The position numbers and the translations under genes are program-made. Positions 45,763 to 54,206 of a stretch of 64,000 bases of DNA are shown piece after piece. This DNA is from Streptomyces sp. RPT161 (GTDB lineage: Bacteria > Actinomycetota > Actinomycetes > Streptomycetales > Streptomycetaceae), in contig NZ_JAPZVN010000002.1 of NCBI RefSeq assembly GCF_027533845.1, positions 372,001-436,000 of the forward strand, read 5' to 3'. The number at the start of each line of letters is the position of its first letter. Positions within the stretch are counted from its first letter, which is position 1. A model generated the notes under the pieces. It had not been told where the DNA came from, did no database searches, and was given only the letters and a program-made list of their open reading frames with translations.

Positions 45763-47168
45763 CCGAGCCGGAAGAACTACCCGCCCCGTCCAACCCCATG
45801 GCCGTCGCGCGACGACTCCTCCCCGACTGGCAGACCCCCGATGGGAACCTGCTGTGCCGACGCTGGCGCGGCTCATGGATGCGCTGGACCGGTACCTGCT
45901 GGCGCGAGCTGGACGACCAGCAGATGCGAGCCTCGCTCTACAAGCGGCTGGAGCACGCCACCTACACCGCAGGCACCGACAAGGACGGACAGCCGGACAT
46001 CCGAGACTGGGCCCCCACGAAGCAGAAGATCAGCAACCTGCTAGACGCGCTGGGCGCCATCACCCTGCTACCCACAGACGTTGACGCCCCGGCCTGGATC
46101 GACCAGCAGGCAGACGAGCATGACCACAGCCCGATCGTGGCCTGCCGTAACGGGCTGCTGCGCATCCGGGACCGGGCCCTGCTCCCGCACGGCCCAGGAT
46201 TCTTCAACCTCGTCTCCGTGCCCTACGCCTACGACCCACAAGCCACCGCCCCCACCTGGGAACGCTTCCTGCGGCAGATCTGGCCCGACGACCAGCCCGC
46301 CATCGACGCGTTGCAGGAGTGGTTCGGCTACGTCCTATCCGGCCGCACCGACCAGCAAAAGATCCTGCTCATCAAAGGTCCGTCACGGTCCGGGAAGGGC
46401 ACCATCGCCCGCGTCCTGAAAGAACTGGTCGGACGCGAGAACCTCGCCGGACCCACCCTGGCCGGACTCGGCAGCAACTTCGGCTTGTCGTCCCTGCTGG
46501 GCAAGCCGCTCGCGGTCATCTCCGACGCGCGCCTGTCCGGCAACGACGGCGGACAGGTCGTGGAACGGCTACTGACCATCTCCGGTGAAGACACCATCGA
46601 CATCGACCGCAAGTACCGCGACCCGTGGACAGGCAAGCTGCCCACCCGGCTGATGATCCTCACCAACGAGCTGCCGAACTTCGGCGACTCCTCCGGGGTG
46701 ATAGCCCGCCGGTTCGTCGTGCTCAACATGACCGTCTCCTGGCTCGGCAAGGAAGACACCGGCTTGACCGACAAGTTGGCAGCGCAGATGCCCGGCATCC
46801 TCAACTGGGCACTGGACGGCCTGGCCCGGCTGGAGCACACCGGCCGGATCACCGAACCACCCTCCAGCCGGGAAGCGGTCATCACCATGCAAGACACCGC
46901 CTCCCCGACCAGCGCGTTCGTCCGCGAACGCTGCACCACCGGCCCCACATGCAGCGTGCCCGTGGACACGCTGTGGGCCATCTGGCGGGAGTGGGCCGAG
47001 GACAACGGCGTGCGCGCCGTCGGCACGAAGCAGATGCTCGGCCGCAACCTGCAATCCGTCGTCCCCCAGCTCCGCCGGACACGGCCCCGAGACCAGTACG
47101 GCCGGCAGGTGCCCACCTACAACGGGATCACCCTCAACCAGTCCGAACCACATTTGTCTGAGCCGTGA
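45759..47168 (+). CDS. P4-type (D5-like) replicative helicase/primase
   Basis: An SF3-type helicase of 469 aa. An N-terminal D5-like region (about 30-190) contains the SPIVACRNGLLRI motif. Walker A is LLIKGPSRSGKGT (about 206-218), Walker B is AVISDARL, and ILTNELPNF is the sensor Asn motif C. A C-terminal winged helix (about 390-440) ends the protein. It should unwind the excised element at its origin. It is coupled to the small protein upstream. Confidence 0.9.
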   Translation: MTEPEELPAPSNPMAVARRLLPDWQTPDGNLLCRRWRGSWMRWTGTCWRELDDQQMRASLYKRLEHATYTAGTDKDGQPDIRDWAPTKQKISNLLDALGAITLLPTDVDAPAWIDQQADEHDHSPIVACRNGLLRIRDRALLPHGPGFFNLVSVPYAYDPQATAPTWERFLRQIWPDDQPAIDALQEWFGYVLSGRTDQQKILLIKGPSRSGKGTIARVLKELVGRENLAGPTLAGLGSNFGLSSLLGKPLAVISDARLSGNDGGQVVERLLTISGEDTIDIDRKYRDPWTGKLPTRLMILTNELPNFGDSSGVIARRFVVLNMTVSWLGKEDTGLTDKLAAQMPGILNWALDGLARLEHTGRITEPPSSREAVITMQDTASPTSAFVRERCTTGPTCSVPVDTLWAIWREWAEDNGVRAVGTKQMLGRNLQSVVPQLRRTRPRDQYGRQVPTYNGITLNQSEPHLSEP

Positions 47169-47217
47169 CTCAGCGCGACTCAATGCCCTGCCGACCCGCT
47201 CTGAGTCGCGATGAGTC
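47167..47217. repeat. Paired GACTCA inverted repeat after the helicase gene
   Basis: GACTCA occurs at 47167 and 47177 and its complement TGAGTC at 47202 and 47212. The two 16-bp arms match at 15 of 16 positions and are 19 bp apart. Each half-site pair is spaced exactly 10 bp. Candidate replication origin, Xis/Int arm site or terminator. Confidence 0.7.
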
Positions 47218-47256
47218 GCTTCTCAGAGCAATGTGGCTCCAACTCTGGAGGACGCA

Positions 47257-47502
47257 GTGAAGCCGCCCCGTGTCCCGGAGGAGACCAATCCCAGAGCCAC
47301 CCTCCGCGGTGGACTCCCGGACCGGTACCTCACCCCTGACGACATAGCCGAACTATTCGACGTGCCCAAAGAGACCGTCTACCAGTGGCGTAAGAAGCGC
47401 ACCGGTCCGCCCGGATTCCGCATCGGCAAGCACATCCGCTACGACCCCGTCGCCGTAAGTAACTGGACCACCAAACGTATGGCCGAGGACGCCGCCGTCT
47501 AG
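47257..47502 (+). CDS. xis: Excisionase (MerR-like helix-turn-helix)
   Basis: An 81-aa DNA-binding protein. YLTPDDIAELFDVPKETVYQWRKKRTGPPGFRIGKHIRYDPVAV is the AlpA/Xis-type winged helix of the helix_turn_helix_17 kind. The GTG start at 47257 has GGAGG ending 5 nt upstream. ATG 47233 is less likely. It directs excision together with the integrase. Confidence 0.88.
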   Translation: MKPPRVPEETNPRATLRGGLPDRYLTPDDIAELFDVPKETVYQWRKKRTGPPGFRIGKHIRYDPVAVSNWTTKRMAEDAAV

Positions 47503-47518
47503 CACCTGCCGTCATCAA

Positions 47519-47556
47519 GGGCCAGGTGCAGCCAAGTCGCTGCACCTGGCCCTTTT
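47519..47556 (+). terminator. Intrinsic terminator between xis and int
   Basis: GGGCCAGGTGCAG (47519-47531) pairs perfectly with CTGCACCTGGCCC (47540-47552), loop 8 nt, followed by TTTT. The best intrinsic terminator in the window. Confidence 0.9.
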
Positions 47557-47587
47557 CGTGCTCACACTGCCCCTGAGAGGAACTGCT

Positions 47588-48856
47588 GTGGCAGGCCACA
47601 TCCAAGACCGTTGGTTCAAGACCGAGACCGGACCCGATGGCAAGACCCGGCGGGTCAAGACTGACCGATACGGCACCGGCATGCGCTACCGCGCCCGGTA
47701 CGTGGCGCCGGACGGGAGTGAACGCAGCCGCTCATTCCCTGACAAGCAAAAGCGCCTCGCCGAAGCCTGGCTGACGCAGATTGCCGCCGACATGACCCGC
47801 GGCCAATACGTTGACCCGTCTGCGGGGAAGGTGACGTTCCAGCAATTCGCCACACAGTGGCTCGCGTCGCAGACGACGGACCCCGCCACCATCGTGGCCA
47901 TGGAGCTCCGGCTTAGGCTGCACGCCTTCCCGCACATCGGGTCGCGTTCACTGAGCGCTTTCCAGCCTGGTCACATCCGCACCTGGGCCCGGGTGCTGAA
48001 GGACTCCGGCATGGCGTCCTCGTACCAGCGCGTCATCTTCGCGAACGTCTCCGCCGTGTTCGGGGCGGCTATGGATGACGGCATCATTGCCCGAAACCCG
48101 TGCCGGGCTGGCTCAGTAAGAGCTCCGAAGCTGGACGCCCGGAAGCTCAAGCCATGGACCCGTGAGCGGGTGCTTGCTGTCCAAGACGGGCTGCCGGAGC
48201 AATACGCCACGACTGTGGACGTGGGCGCCGGTTGCGGACTTCGCCAAGGCGAGATCTTCGGACTCGCCGTGGATGAAGTCGACTTCCTCGCGGGCGTCGT
48301 CCACGTCGTCCGGCAGGTCAAGATGGTTGGCTCGCACTTGGTGTTCGCCCCGCCCAAGGGCGGGAAGCTGCGTGACGTGCCGCTGCCCGACGTGGTGTCG
48401 TACGCGCTTGCCGCACACATCACCAAGCGTCCGCCCATCGATGTCACGCTGCCGTGGAAGACGCCGGACGGGCCGCCGGTCACCGCCACGCTGATTTTCT
48501 ACTCGCGCGAGCGTAAGGCGCTGAACCGGAACTACTTCAATATGTATCTGTGGAAGCCCGCATTGGTCTCCGCAGGCGTCATCCCGCAGCGTCAGCCGGG
48601 GGAGCGGTTCAAGCAATCGCGCGAGCACGGCATGCACGCGCTGCGGCACTACTACGCGTCGGTGCTGCTGGACGCGGGGGAGAACATCAAGGCCCTGGCC
48701 GAGTACCTCGGTCACTCGGATCCCGGCTTCACGCTGCGCACGTACACGCACCTGATGCCCAACAGCCAGGACCGCGCCCGCAAGGCTATCGACGCCGCGT
48801 TCGGCGTAGCGGTGGGAGACGACGGCGATGGCGGCGAGGCGATGGCCGCCGCCTGA
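47588..48856 (+). CDS. int: Tyrosine recombinase, site-specific integrase
   Basis: A 422-aa phage-type integrase. The N-terminal arm-binding region is RYRARYVAPDGSERSRSFPDKQKRLAEAWL, and a SAM-like core-binding domain follows (about 70-165). The catalytic residues are Arg in CGLRQGEIFGL, His/Arg in HALRHYYAS, His in LGHSDPGF and the nucleophile Tyr in LRTYTHLM. GTG 47588 is behind GAGAGGAA. It ends 111 bp before the attR core inside the glnA 3' end, the usual place for the integrase of such elements. Confidence 0.95.
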   Translation: MAGHIQDRWFKTETGPDGKTRRVKTDRYGTGMRYRARYVAPDGSERSRSFPDKQKRLAEAWLTQIAADMTRGQYVDPSAGKVTFQQFATQWLASQTTDPATIVAMELRLRLHAFPHIGSRSLSAFQPGHIRTWARVLKDSGMASSYQRVIFANVSAVFGAAMDDGIIARNPCRAGSVRAPKLDARKLKPWTRERVLAVQDGLPEQYATTVDVGAGCGLRQGEIFGLAVDEVDFLAGVVHVVRQVKMVGSHLVFAPPKGGKLRDVPLPDVVSYALAAHITKRPPIDVTLPWKTPDGPPVTATLIFYSRERKALNRNYFNMYLWKPALVSAGVIPQRQPGERFKQSREHGMHALRHYYASVLLDAGENIKALAEYLGHSDPGFTLRTYTHLMPNSQDRARKAIDAAFGVAVGDDGDGGEAMAAA

Positions 48857-48871
48857 CTCCAGCCGCAGAAA

Positions 48872-48921
48872 GGGCCGTCGGCCGTGCCCTTCCGGTAGTG
48901 GAAGGACACGGCCGACGGCCC
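48872..48921. terminator. Bidirectional terminator between int and glnA
   Basis: Perfect 15-bp arms GGGCCGTCGGCCGTG (48872-48886) and CACGGCCGACGGCCC (48907-48921), with an inner CCTTCC/GGAAGG stem. It serves both the plus-strand int and the minus-strand glnA. It belongs to the element, so it replaces the terminator that glnA lost on integration. Confidence 0.88.
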
Positions 48922-48966
48922 ACAGACGGCCCAGGGGAGCGAAAACCCGCTCTGACCTGCGGCGAT

Positions 48967-48980
48967 CTTAGATGTCGAAG
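48967..48980. repeat. glnA: attR core inside the glnA 3' end
   Basis: CTTAGATGTCGAAG, identical to 35032-35045. It encodes the last three residues and stop of GlnA, so integration leaves the protein unchanged. Confidence 0.9.
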
Positions 48981-50377
48981 TACAGCTCGAACTCGTGCGG
49001 GTGCGGGCGCAGTTGCATCGGGGCGATTTCGTTGGTGCGCTTGTAGTCGATCCAGGTTTCGATCAGGTCCGAGGTGAACACGCCGCCCTGGAGCAGGTAT
49101 TCGTGGTCGGCCTCCAGGGCGTCCAGGACGGCCGGGAGGGAGGTCGGGACCTGGGGGACGTTGGCGTGCTCCTCGGGGGCCAGCTCGTAGAGGTCCTTGT
49201 CGACCGGCTCGGCGGGCTCGATCTTGTTCTTGATGCCGTCGAGACCGGCCAGCAGCAGGGCCGAGAAGGCCAGGTACGGGTTGCTGGACGGGTCGGGGGC
49301 GCGGAACTCGATGCGCTTCGCCTTGGGGTTGGCACCGGTGATCGGGATGCGGATGGCGGCGGAGCGGTTGCGCTGCGAGTAGACCAGGTTGACCGGGGCC
49401 TCGAAGCCCGGGACCAGGCGGTGGTAGGAGTTCACCGTCGGGTTGGTGAAGGCCAGCAGCGACGGGGCGTGCTTGAGGATGCCACCGATGTAGTAGCGGG
49501 CGGTGTCCGACAGGCCCGCGTAGCCCTGCTCGTCGTAGAACAGGGGCTCGCCCGCGTTCCACAGCGACTGGTGGCAGTGCATGCCCGAGCCGTTGTCGCC
49601 GAAGATCGGCTTCGGCATGAAGGTCGCGGTCTTGCCGTTGCGCCAGGCCACGTTCTTGACGATGTACTTGAACAGCATCAGGTCGTCGGCGGCGGCCAGC
49701 AGCGTGTTGAACTTGTAGTTGATCTCCGCCTGGCCCGCGGTGCCCACCTCGTGGTGCTGGCGCTCGACCTTCAGGCCCGCCTTGTTCAGCTCCAGCGAGA
49801 TCTCGGCGCGCAGGTCGGCGAAGTGGTCCACCGGCGGGGCCGGGAAGTAGCCGCCCTTGTAGCGGACCTTGTAGCCGCGGTTGTCCTCCAGCGCACCGGT
49901 GTTCCAGGCGCCCGCCTCGGAGTCGATGTGGTAGAAGGACTCGTTCGACTTGGTCTCGAAGCGCACGCTGTCGAAGACGTAGAACTCCGCCTCCGGGCCG
50001 AAGTACGCGGTGTCCGCGATACCGGTGGAGGCCAGGTATGCCTCGGCCTTCTTCGCCACGTTCCGCGGGTCACGGCTGTACTGCTCGCCGGTGATCGGGT
50101 CGTGGATGAAGAAGTTGATGTTGAGGGTCTTGTCCCGGCGGAACGGGTCGACCCGGGCCGTGGACAGGTCGGCGCGCAGCGCCATGTCGGACTCGTGGAT
50201 GGCCTGGAAGCCGCGGATCGAGGAGCCGTCGAACATCAGGTCCTCGGCGGGGTCGAACGCCTCCACCGGCACCGTGAAGTGCTGCATGATGCCGGGCAGG
50301 TCGCAGAACCGGACATCGACGAACTTGACGTCCTCGTCCCGCAGGAACTTCTTGGCCTCGTCGGCGTTCTGGAACAT
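48968..50377 (-). CDS. glnA: Glutamine synthetase type I (GSI-beta)
   Basis: Main ammonium-assimilating enzyme of 469 aa, a dodecamer. It has the N-terminal [16 protein letters not shown] and [21 protein letters not shown] carries metal Glu residues, [16 protein letters not shown] follows, and [12 protein letters not shown] and NRSAAIRIP complete the active site. The adenylylation Tyr lies in DLYELAPEE, the target of GlnE. The start at 50377 is behind GAGGAGGAG. The 3' end is the attR of the inserted element and is intact. A GlnR box lies upstream. Confidence 0.97.
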   Translation of the reverse strand: MFQNADEAKKFLRDEDVKFVDVRFCDLPGIMQHFTVPVEAFDPAEDLMFDGSSIRGFQAIHESDMALRADLSTARVDPFRRDKTLNINFFIHDPITGEQYSRDPRNVAKKAEAYLASTGIADTAYFGPEAEFYVFDSVRFETKSNESFYHIDSEAGAWNTGALEDNRGYKVRYKGGYFPAPPVDHFADLRAEISLELNKAGLKVERQHHEVGTAGQAEINYKFNTLLAAADDLMLFKYIVKNVAWRNGKTATFMPKPIFGDNGSGMHCHQSLWNAGEPLFYDEQGYAGLSDTARYYIGGILKHAPSLLAFTNPTVNSYHRLVPGFEAPVNLVYSQRNRSAAIRIPITGANPKAKRIEFRAPDPSSNPYLAFSALLLAGLDGIKNKIEPAEPVDKDLYELAPEEHANVPQVPTSLPAVLDALEADHEYLLQGGVFTSDLIETWIDYKRTNEIAPMQLRPHPHEFELYFDI

Positions 50378-50474
50378 CCAACTCCTCCTCGGCCCGGCCT
50401 GGCGTGGCTCGGGGCTTGCTGGTCCGTGCGACCAGTGCGGTGGCGCACGCTGGTCCCGACGATATGGATCCGGC

Positions 50475-50512
50475 ATTTCTCAAGGATGACCCATTTGTTT
50501 CGCAGACGTTAA
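50475..50512 (-). promoter_or_regulatory. GlnR operator upstream of glnA
   Basis: On the minus strand the four 5-bp sites TTAAC, GAAAC, GTCAT and GAAAT are separated by exactly 6 bp each, the canonical double GlnR box. It lies 98 bp upstream of the glnA start. GlnR activates glnA under nitrogen limitation in streptomycetes. Confidence 0.88.
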
Positions 50513-50576
50513 CCGACGCCTGCGGTGCCCGTGGGGCCAGCGTTGGGCGCATGGCCGGGGGCAGTACCTTGGACGG

Positions 50577-51044
50577 GTGGACAAACGGGAAGCTTTGGGA
50601 TCGTGGATCTCCGGCCCGCGTGCGGCGGCCGAGCAGATGGGCGCCGACTTCGGCTACCGGGGCAAGCGCCTGGGGCTGCCCCAGGAGGGGCCCGGCTCCA
50701 TCGCGCCGGTGGGCCGGCGGATCGCGGCGCTGTGCGTCGACTGGGCGCTGTGCCTGCTGATCGCGTACGGGCTGCTGGCCCACGGCAGCACGCAGGCGGC
50801 CAGCAACTGGACCTTCGCCCTGTTCGGGGTGCTCAGCCTGCTCACCCTGGCAACGGTCGGCTGCACCCCGGGCAAGCGCCTGCTGGGCCTGCGGGTGGTC
50901 CGTGAGGACGGCGGGCGGCTGGGCGTCGGAGCGGTGGTGCTGCGCACCGTGCTGCTGCTCCTGGTCGTTCCGGCGGCGATCTGGGACCGGGACAGCCGAG
51001 GACTGCACGACAAGGCGGCGCGCGCCGTACAGGTGCGGATCTAG
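50577..51044 (+). CDS. RDD family membrane protein
   Basis: A 155-aa membrane protein next to glnA. PVGRRIAALCVDWALCLLIAYGLL contains the RDD-type Arg and Asp in helix 1. CTPGKRLLGLRVVREDGG is the conserved loop and IWDRDSRGLHDKAARAVQV the typical end. GTG start. Function unknown, possibly transport. It is conserved beside glnA in streptomycetes as far as I recall. Confidence 0.88.
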   Translation: MDKREALGSWISGPRAAAEQMGADFGYRGKRLGLPQEGPGSIAPVGRRIAALCVDWALCLLIAYGLLAHGSTQAASNWTFALFGVLSLLTLATVGCTPGKRLLGLRVVREDGGRLGVGAVVLRTVLLLLVVPAAIWDRDSRGLHDKAARAVQVRI

Positions 51045-51074
51045 CGCGCCGCGGCCGAAACGGGCGCATAGGCG

Positions 51075-51108
51075 AAAGGGGTTCGGGGCATTCGCCCCGA
51101 ACCCCTTT
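51075..51108. terminator. Bidirectional terminator
   Basis: Perfect 15-bp arms AAAGGGGTTCGGGGC and GCCCCGAACCCCTTT with an ATTC loop, between the convergent RDD and DUF4191 genes. Confidence 0.92.
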
Positions 51109-51133
51109 GACGTCCGCTTCGGCGTCCGCGGTG

Positions 51134-51820
51134 TCAGCGCATCTTGCCGTTCCTGGGCATCCGCGCGTTCTTCGGCATCGGCCCCTTCGGGATCGGCATG
51201 TTGCTCATCAGGTCGCCCAGCGCCTTGAGCCGGTCGTTGATCTCGGTGACCTTCTGGCCGGGCAGCACCCGCGGCAGCTTGAGCAGTGTGGTGCGGATCT
51301 TCTTCAGCGAGACCTCGCCCTCGCCGCTGCCGACGATGATGTCGGTGACCGGGGCCTCCACGGCGACCCGCGCCATCCTCTTCTTCTCCGCGGCCAGCAG
51401 GGCCTTGACCCGGTTCGGGTTGCCCTCGCCGACCAGCACGATCCCGGCCCGGCCGACCGCGCGGTGCACCAGGTCCTGGTTGCGGTTCATCGCCACCGCG
51501 GGCGTCACCGTCCAGCCGCGTCCGATGTTCTCCAGCACCGCCGCCGCGGCGCCCGGCTGGTTCTCCATCTGGCCGAAGGCGGCCCGCTCGGCTCGGCGGC
51601 CGAAGACGATCGCCATCGCGAGGAAGGCCAGCAGGAAGCCCAGGATGCCCGCGTAGACGGGGTGACCGATCAAGAAGCCGACGGCGAGGAGCACACCGAA
51701 GGTCACGATGCCCACACCCGCCACGACAAGACCGACCTTGGGGTCGACCCGCCGGGTCATCTTGTAGGTCAGGCCGATCTGCTTCAGCCGCCCGGGGTTC
51801 TCAGATTTCTCCCTCGCCAT
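51134..51820 (-). CDS. DUF4191 membrane protein
   Basis: A 228-aa protein. A short polar start (MAREKSENPGRLKQI) is followed by two transmembrane helices (VGLVVAGVGIVTFGVLLAVGFLIG; VYAGILGFLLAFLAMAIVFG). A cytoplasmic domain ends in a basic, Met/Pro-rich tail. It matches DUF4191, found next to lipA in many actinobacteria. Function unknown. Confidence 0.85.
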   Translation of the reverse strand: MAREKSENPGRLKQIGLTYKMTRRVDPKVGLVVAGVGIVTFGVLLAVGFLIGHPVYAGILGFLLAFLAMAIVFGRRAERAAFGQMENQPGAAAAVLENIGRGWTVTPAVAMNRNQDLVHRAVGRAGIVLVGEGNPNRVKALLAAEKKRMARVAVEAPVTDIIVGSGEGEVSLKKIRTTLLKLPRVLPGQKVTEINDRLKALGDLMSNMPIPKGPMPKNARMPRNGKMR

Positions 51821-51881
51821 GCCGCACAGGATACGTGGCTCGAACGGCTGAGGCGCCACCGGATGGTGGCGCCTGAGCAAC

Positions 51882-52115
51882 TCAGCCGTCGGCCCCGTCC
51901 CGTCCCGATGTGGTGAGGGTCTCCAGTACGTGCTGAGCCTCGCGCCGGTCCTTGGCGCGCCTGCGGTCCTCCAGTACCGCCGTCCAGGCGTTGCGCCGGG
52001 CGGTCTGCTGGCCGCCGCGCAACAAGAACGCCTCCACGGCGCGCAGGGCGCCGGTGACGGATGTGGTGGTAGCGGCGGTAGAGCTCGCATGTGCATGCGC
52101 GGGGTGCGCCTGCAT
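51882..52115 (-). CDS. Small conserved Streptomyces protein
   Basis: A 77-aa protein with a His/Ala-rich start and a basic helical core (LRAVEAFLLRGGQQTARRNAWTAVLEDRRRAKDRREAQHVLETL). ATG 52115 has GAGGGAG about 8 nt upstream. It lies between DUF4191 and lipA on the same strand. Function unknown. Confidence 0.7.
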   Translation of the reverse strand: MQAHPAHAHASSTAATTTSVTGALRAVEAFLLRGGQQTARRNAWTAVLEDRRRAKDRREAQHVLETLTTSGRDGADG

Positions 52116-52196
52116 GGTCGGTCTCCCTCGGGCCGGAAGGAACGCAGGACTGTGCTCGTACTGCTGGGTGCTCGTGCCTGTGGGGCGCGTATCTGA

Positions 52197-52220
52197 CTGG
52201 GTTCGGAGGCTCGAACCCAG
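52197..52220. repeat. Hairpin between lipA and the downstream small gene
   Basis: CTGGGTTCG (52197-52205) and CGAACCCAG (52212-52220) are perfect 9-bp arms. It may terminate lipA transcription. It resembles a tRNA T-arm only superficially. Confidence 0.5.
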
Positions 52221-52331
52221 GATCACCACATTGTGTTACCAGTCGGTGACGGACGGGTCAAACGGTCGTGAAACCCTGGCACGGCCTTTACGCCTGCCGA
52301 CCCCGGCCCTGACGCACGCGCCGCGACGGCG

Positions 52332-53306
52332 TCAGACGGCCTGCGTCGCCGTGGCCGAGAGCGCCGCCTCGCGGGCCTCGATCGCCTGCTGGTACAGCCG
52401 ACCCGCGCGGTACGAGGAGCGCACCAGCGGACCGGACATGACGCCCGCGTAGCCGATCTCCTCGGCCTCTTCCTTGAGCTCGATGAACTCGGCGGGCTTC
52501 ACCCAGCGCTCCACCGGGTGGTGCCGCAGGCTCGGCCGCAGGTACTGCGTGATGGTGATCAGCTCGCACCCGGCGTCGTACAGGTCCTGCAGCGCCTCGC
52601 TGATCTCCTCGCGGGTCTCGCCCATGCCCAGGATCAGGTTGGACTTGGTGACCAGGCCCGCCTCGCGCGCCTTGGTGATCACCTCAAGGGAGCGCTCGTA
52701 GCGGAAGCCGGGCCGGATCCGCTTGAAGATCCGCGGCACCGTCTCCACGTTGTGTGCCAGCACCTCGGGACGGGACGAGAAGACCTCGGCGAGCTGTTCC
52801 GGAACCGCGTTGAAGTCCGGGATCAGCAGCTCGACCTTGGTGCGGCCGGCCTCGCGGTCCGCGGTCATCGCGTGGATCTGACGCACCGTCTCGGCGTACA
52901 GCCAGGCCCCGCCGTCCTCCAGGTCGTCACGGGCGACGCCGGTGATGGTGGCGTAGTTGAGGTCCATGGTGACCACCGACTCGCCGACCCGGCGCGGCTC
53001 GTCGCGGTCCAGCGCCTGCGGCTTGCCGGTGTCGATCTGGCAGAAGTCGCAGCGCCGGGTGCACTGGTCGCCGCCGATGAGGAAGGTCGCCTCGCGGTCC
53101 TCCCAGCACTCGTAGATGTTCGGGCAGCCCGCTTCCTGGCAGACGGTGTGCAGGCCCTCCCGCTTCACCAGGCTGTGCAGCTCGGTGTACTCGGGGCCCA
53201 TCTTCGCCCGGGTCTTGATCCACTCGGGCTTGCGCTCGATGGGGGTCTGGCTGTTGCGGACCTCCAGGCGCAGCAGCTTGCGTCCGTCGGGTGCGACTGC
53301 GGACAC
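52332..53306 (-). CDS. lipA: Lipoyl synthase
   Basis: Radical SAM enzyme of 324 aa that inserts two sulfurs into octanoyl groups on lipoyl domains. The auxiliary cluster ligands are in [13 protein letters not shown] and the radical SAM cluster in [15 protein letters not shown]-like [12 protein letters not shown] and the C-terminal [11 protein letters not shown] (third auxiliary ligand Ser) are present. GTG 53306 behind GGGAG. It acts after LipB, encoded 117 bp upstream, and serves the E2 gene sucB in this window. Confidence 0.97.
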   Translation of the reverse strand: MSAVAPDGRKLLRLEVRNSQTPIERKPEWIKTRAKMGPEYTELHSLVKREGLHTVCQEAGCPNIYECWEDREATFLIGGDQCTRRCDFCQIDTGKPQALDRDEPRRVGESVVTMDLNYATITGVARDDLEDGGAWLYAETVRQIHAMTADREAGRTKVELLIPDFNAVPEQLAEVFSSRPEVLAHNVETVPRIFKRIRPGFRYERSLEVITKAREAGLVTKSNLILGMGETREEISEALQDLYDAGCELITITQYLRPSLRHHPVERWVKPAEFIELKEEAEEIGYAGVMSGPLVRSSYRAGRLYQQAIEAREAALSATATQAV

Positions 53307-53423
53307 GGCGGGCTCCCTGTGACTTCGATTCTTCGGCGTACACCAGGGTACGCCCGTTGTTTACACGCCTTCCGCCCTAGGGAACCCGCGACCTCGCGGG
53401 CGCATTCCCCTGAACAGAAGGGC

Positions 53424-54206
53424 TCATACCGCGCGCGGCAGCGGTGCCGCCGAGGTCAGCACCTCATGCAGGTGCTTCTCCACCACGGGCAGCAGTTCGG
53501 TCACCGCGACCTCGCGGCCCAGCTCGTTGGAGAGCGAGGTGACACCGGCGTCCCGGATGCCGCAAGGCACGATCCGGTCGAACCAGGTGTTGTCCGGATT
53601 GCAGTTGATCGCGAAGCCGTGCATCGTCACGCCTTTGGCGACCCGGATGCCGATGGCGGCCAGCTTGCGGTCCTCCCGGCGCTGGCCCGCGTTGGACGGT
53701 GCGTACTCGGGGCCGTTGAGCCGGGGGTCGAACTCCTCGTCGTGCAGCCGGGGGTCGAAGTCCAGGGTCAGCCCCGGCACCGCCGGGCGCTCCTCCACCG
53801 GGTCGCCGAGCACCCACACCCCGCTGCGGCCCTCGACGCGGGTGGTCTCCAGGCCGAACTCGGCGCAGGCCCGGATCAGCGCCTCCTCCAGCCGCCGTAC
53901 GTGGGCGACCACGTCGACCGGGCGCGGCAGCTTCAGGATCGGGTAGCCGACCAGCTGGCCGGGTCCGTGCCAGGTGATCTTGCCGCCGCGGTCCACGTCC
54001 ACCACCGGGGTGCCGTCCAGCGGGCGCTCGTTCTCGGCCGTGCGGCGTCCCGCCGTGTAGACCGGTGGATGCTCCAGCAGCAGGCAGGTGTCCGGGACCT
54101 CGTCCGCGAAGCGGGCGGCGTGCACCCGGCGCTGCTCCTGCCAGGCCTCCTGGTACTCGACTGCGTCCGGCCCGAATCCCAGGTGGACGAAGCGCAGGTC
54201 ACTCAC
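53424..54206 (-). CDS. lipB: Octanoyl-ACP:protein octanoyltransferase
   Basis: It transfers octanoate from ACP to lipoyl domains. It has 260 aa. [13 protein letters not shown] is the family signature, [16 protein letters not shown] binds the acyl chain, the catalytic Lys is in [10 protein letters not shown] and the catalytic Cys in IVPCGI. GTG 54206 behind GAGGAG. The lipB-lipA order is usual in actinobacteria. Confidence 0.96.
   Translation of the reverse strand: MSDLRFVHLGFGPDAVEYQEAWQEQRRVHAARFADEVPDTCLLLEHPPVYTAGRRTAENERPLDGTPVVDVDRGGKITWHGPGQLVGYPILKLPRPVDVVAHVRRLEEALIRACAEFGLETTRVEGRSGVWVLGDPVEERPAVPGLTLDFDPRLHDEEFDPRLNGPEYAPSNAGQRREDRKLAAIGIRVAKGVTMHGFAINCNPDNTWFDRIVPCGIRDAGVTSLSNELGREVAVTELLPVVEKHLHEVLTSAAPLPRAV

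Larger units (their letters stand above)
35032..48980. mobile_element. Integrated AICE (prim-pol type) in the 3' end of glnA
   Basis: A 13.9-kb actinomycete integrative and conjugative element, with ends defined by the 14-bp repeat at 35032 and 48967. It contains a complete core set: tyrosine integrase and excisionase, prim-pol plus P4-type helicase for replication, FtsK-like TraB translocase with spread proteins, and a GntR regulator. Cargo at the left end is a restriction endonuclease. There is no relaxase or type IV secretion gene, as expected for double-stranded DNA transfer in Streptomyces. The left 3 kb is visibly more AT-rich than the chromosome. All genes look intact, so it may still be mobile. 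Confidence 0.93.

Noticed and set aside
52190-52225. tRNA-like T-arm sequence between lipA and the small gene
   Set aside because: Only one stem-loop is present. There is no acceptor, D or anticodon arm, and no CCA-type end.
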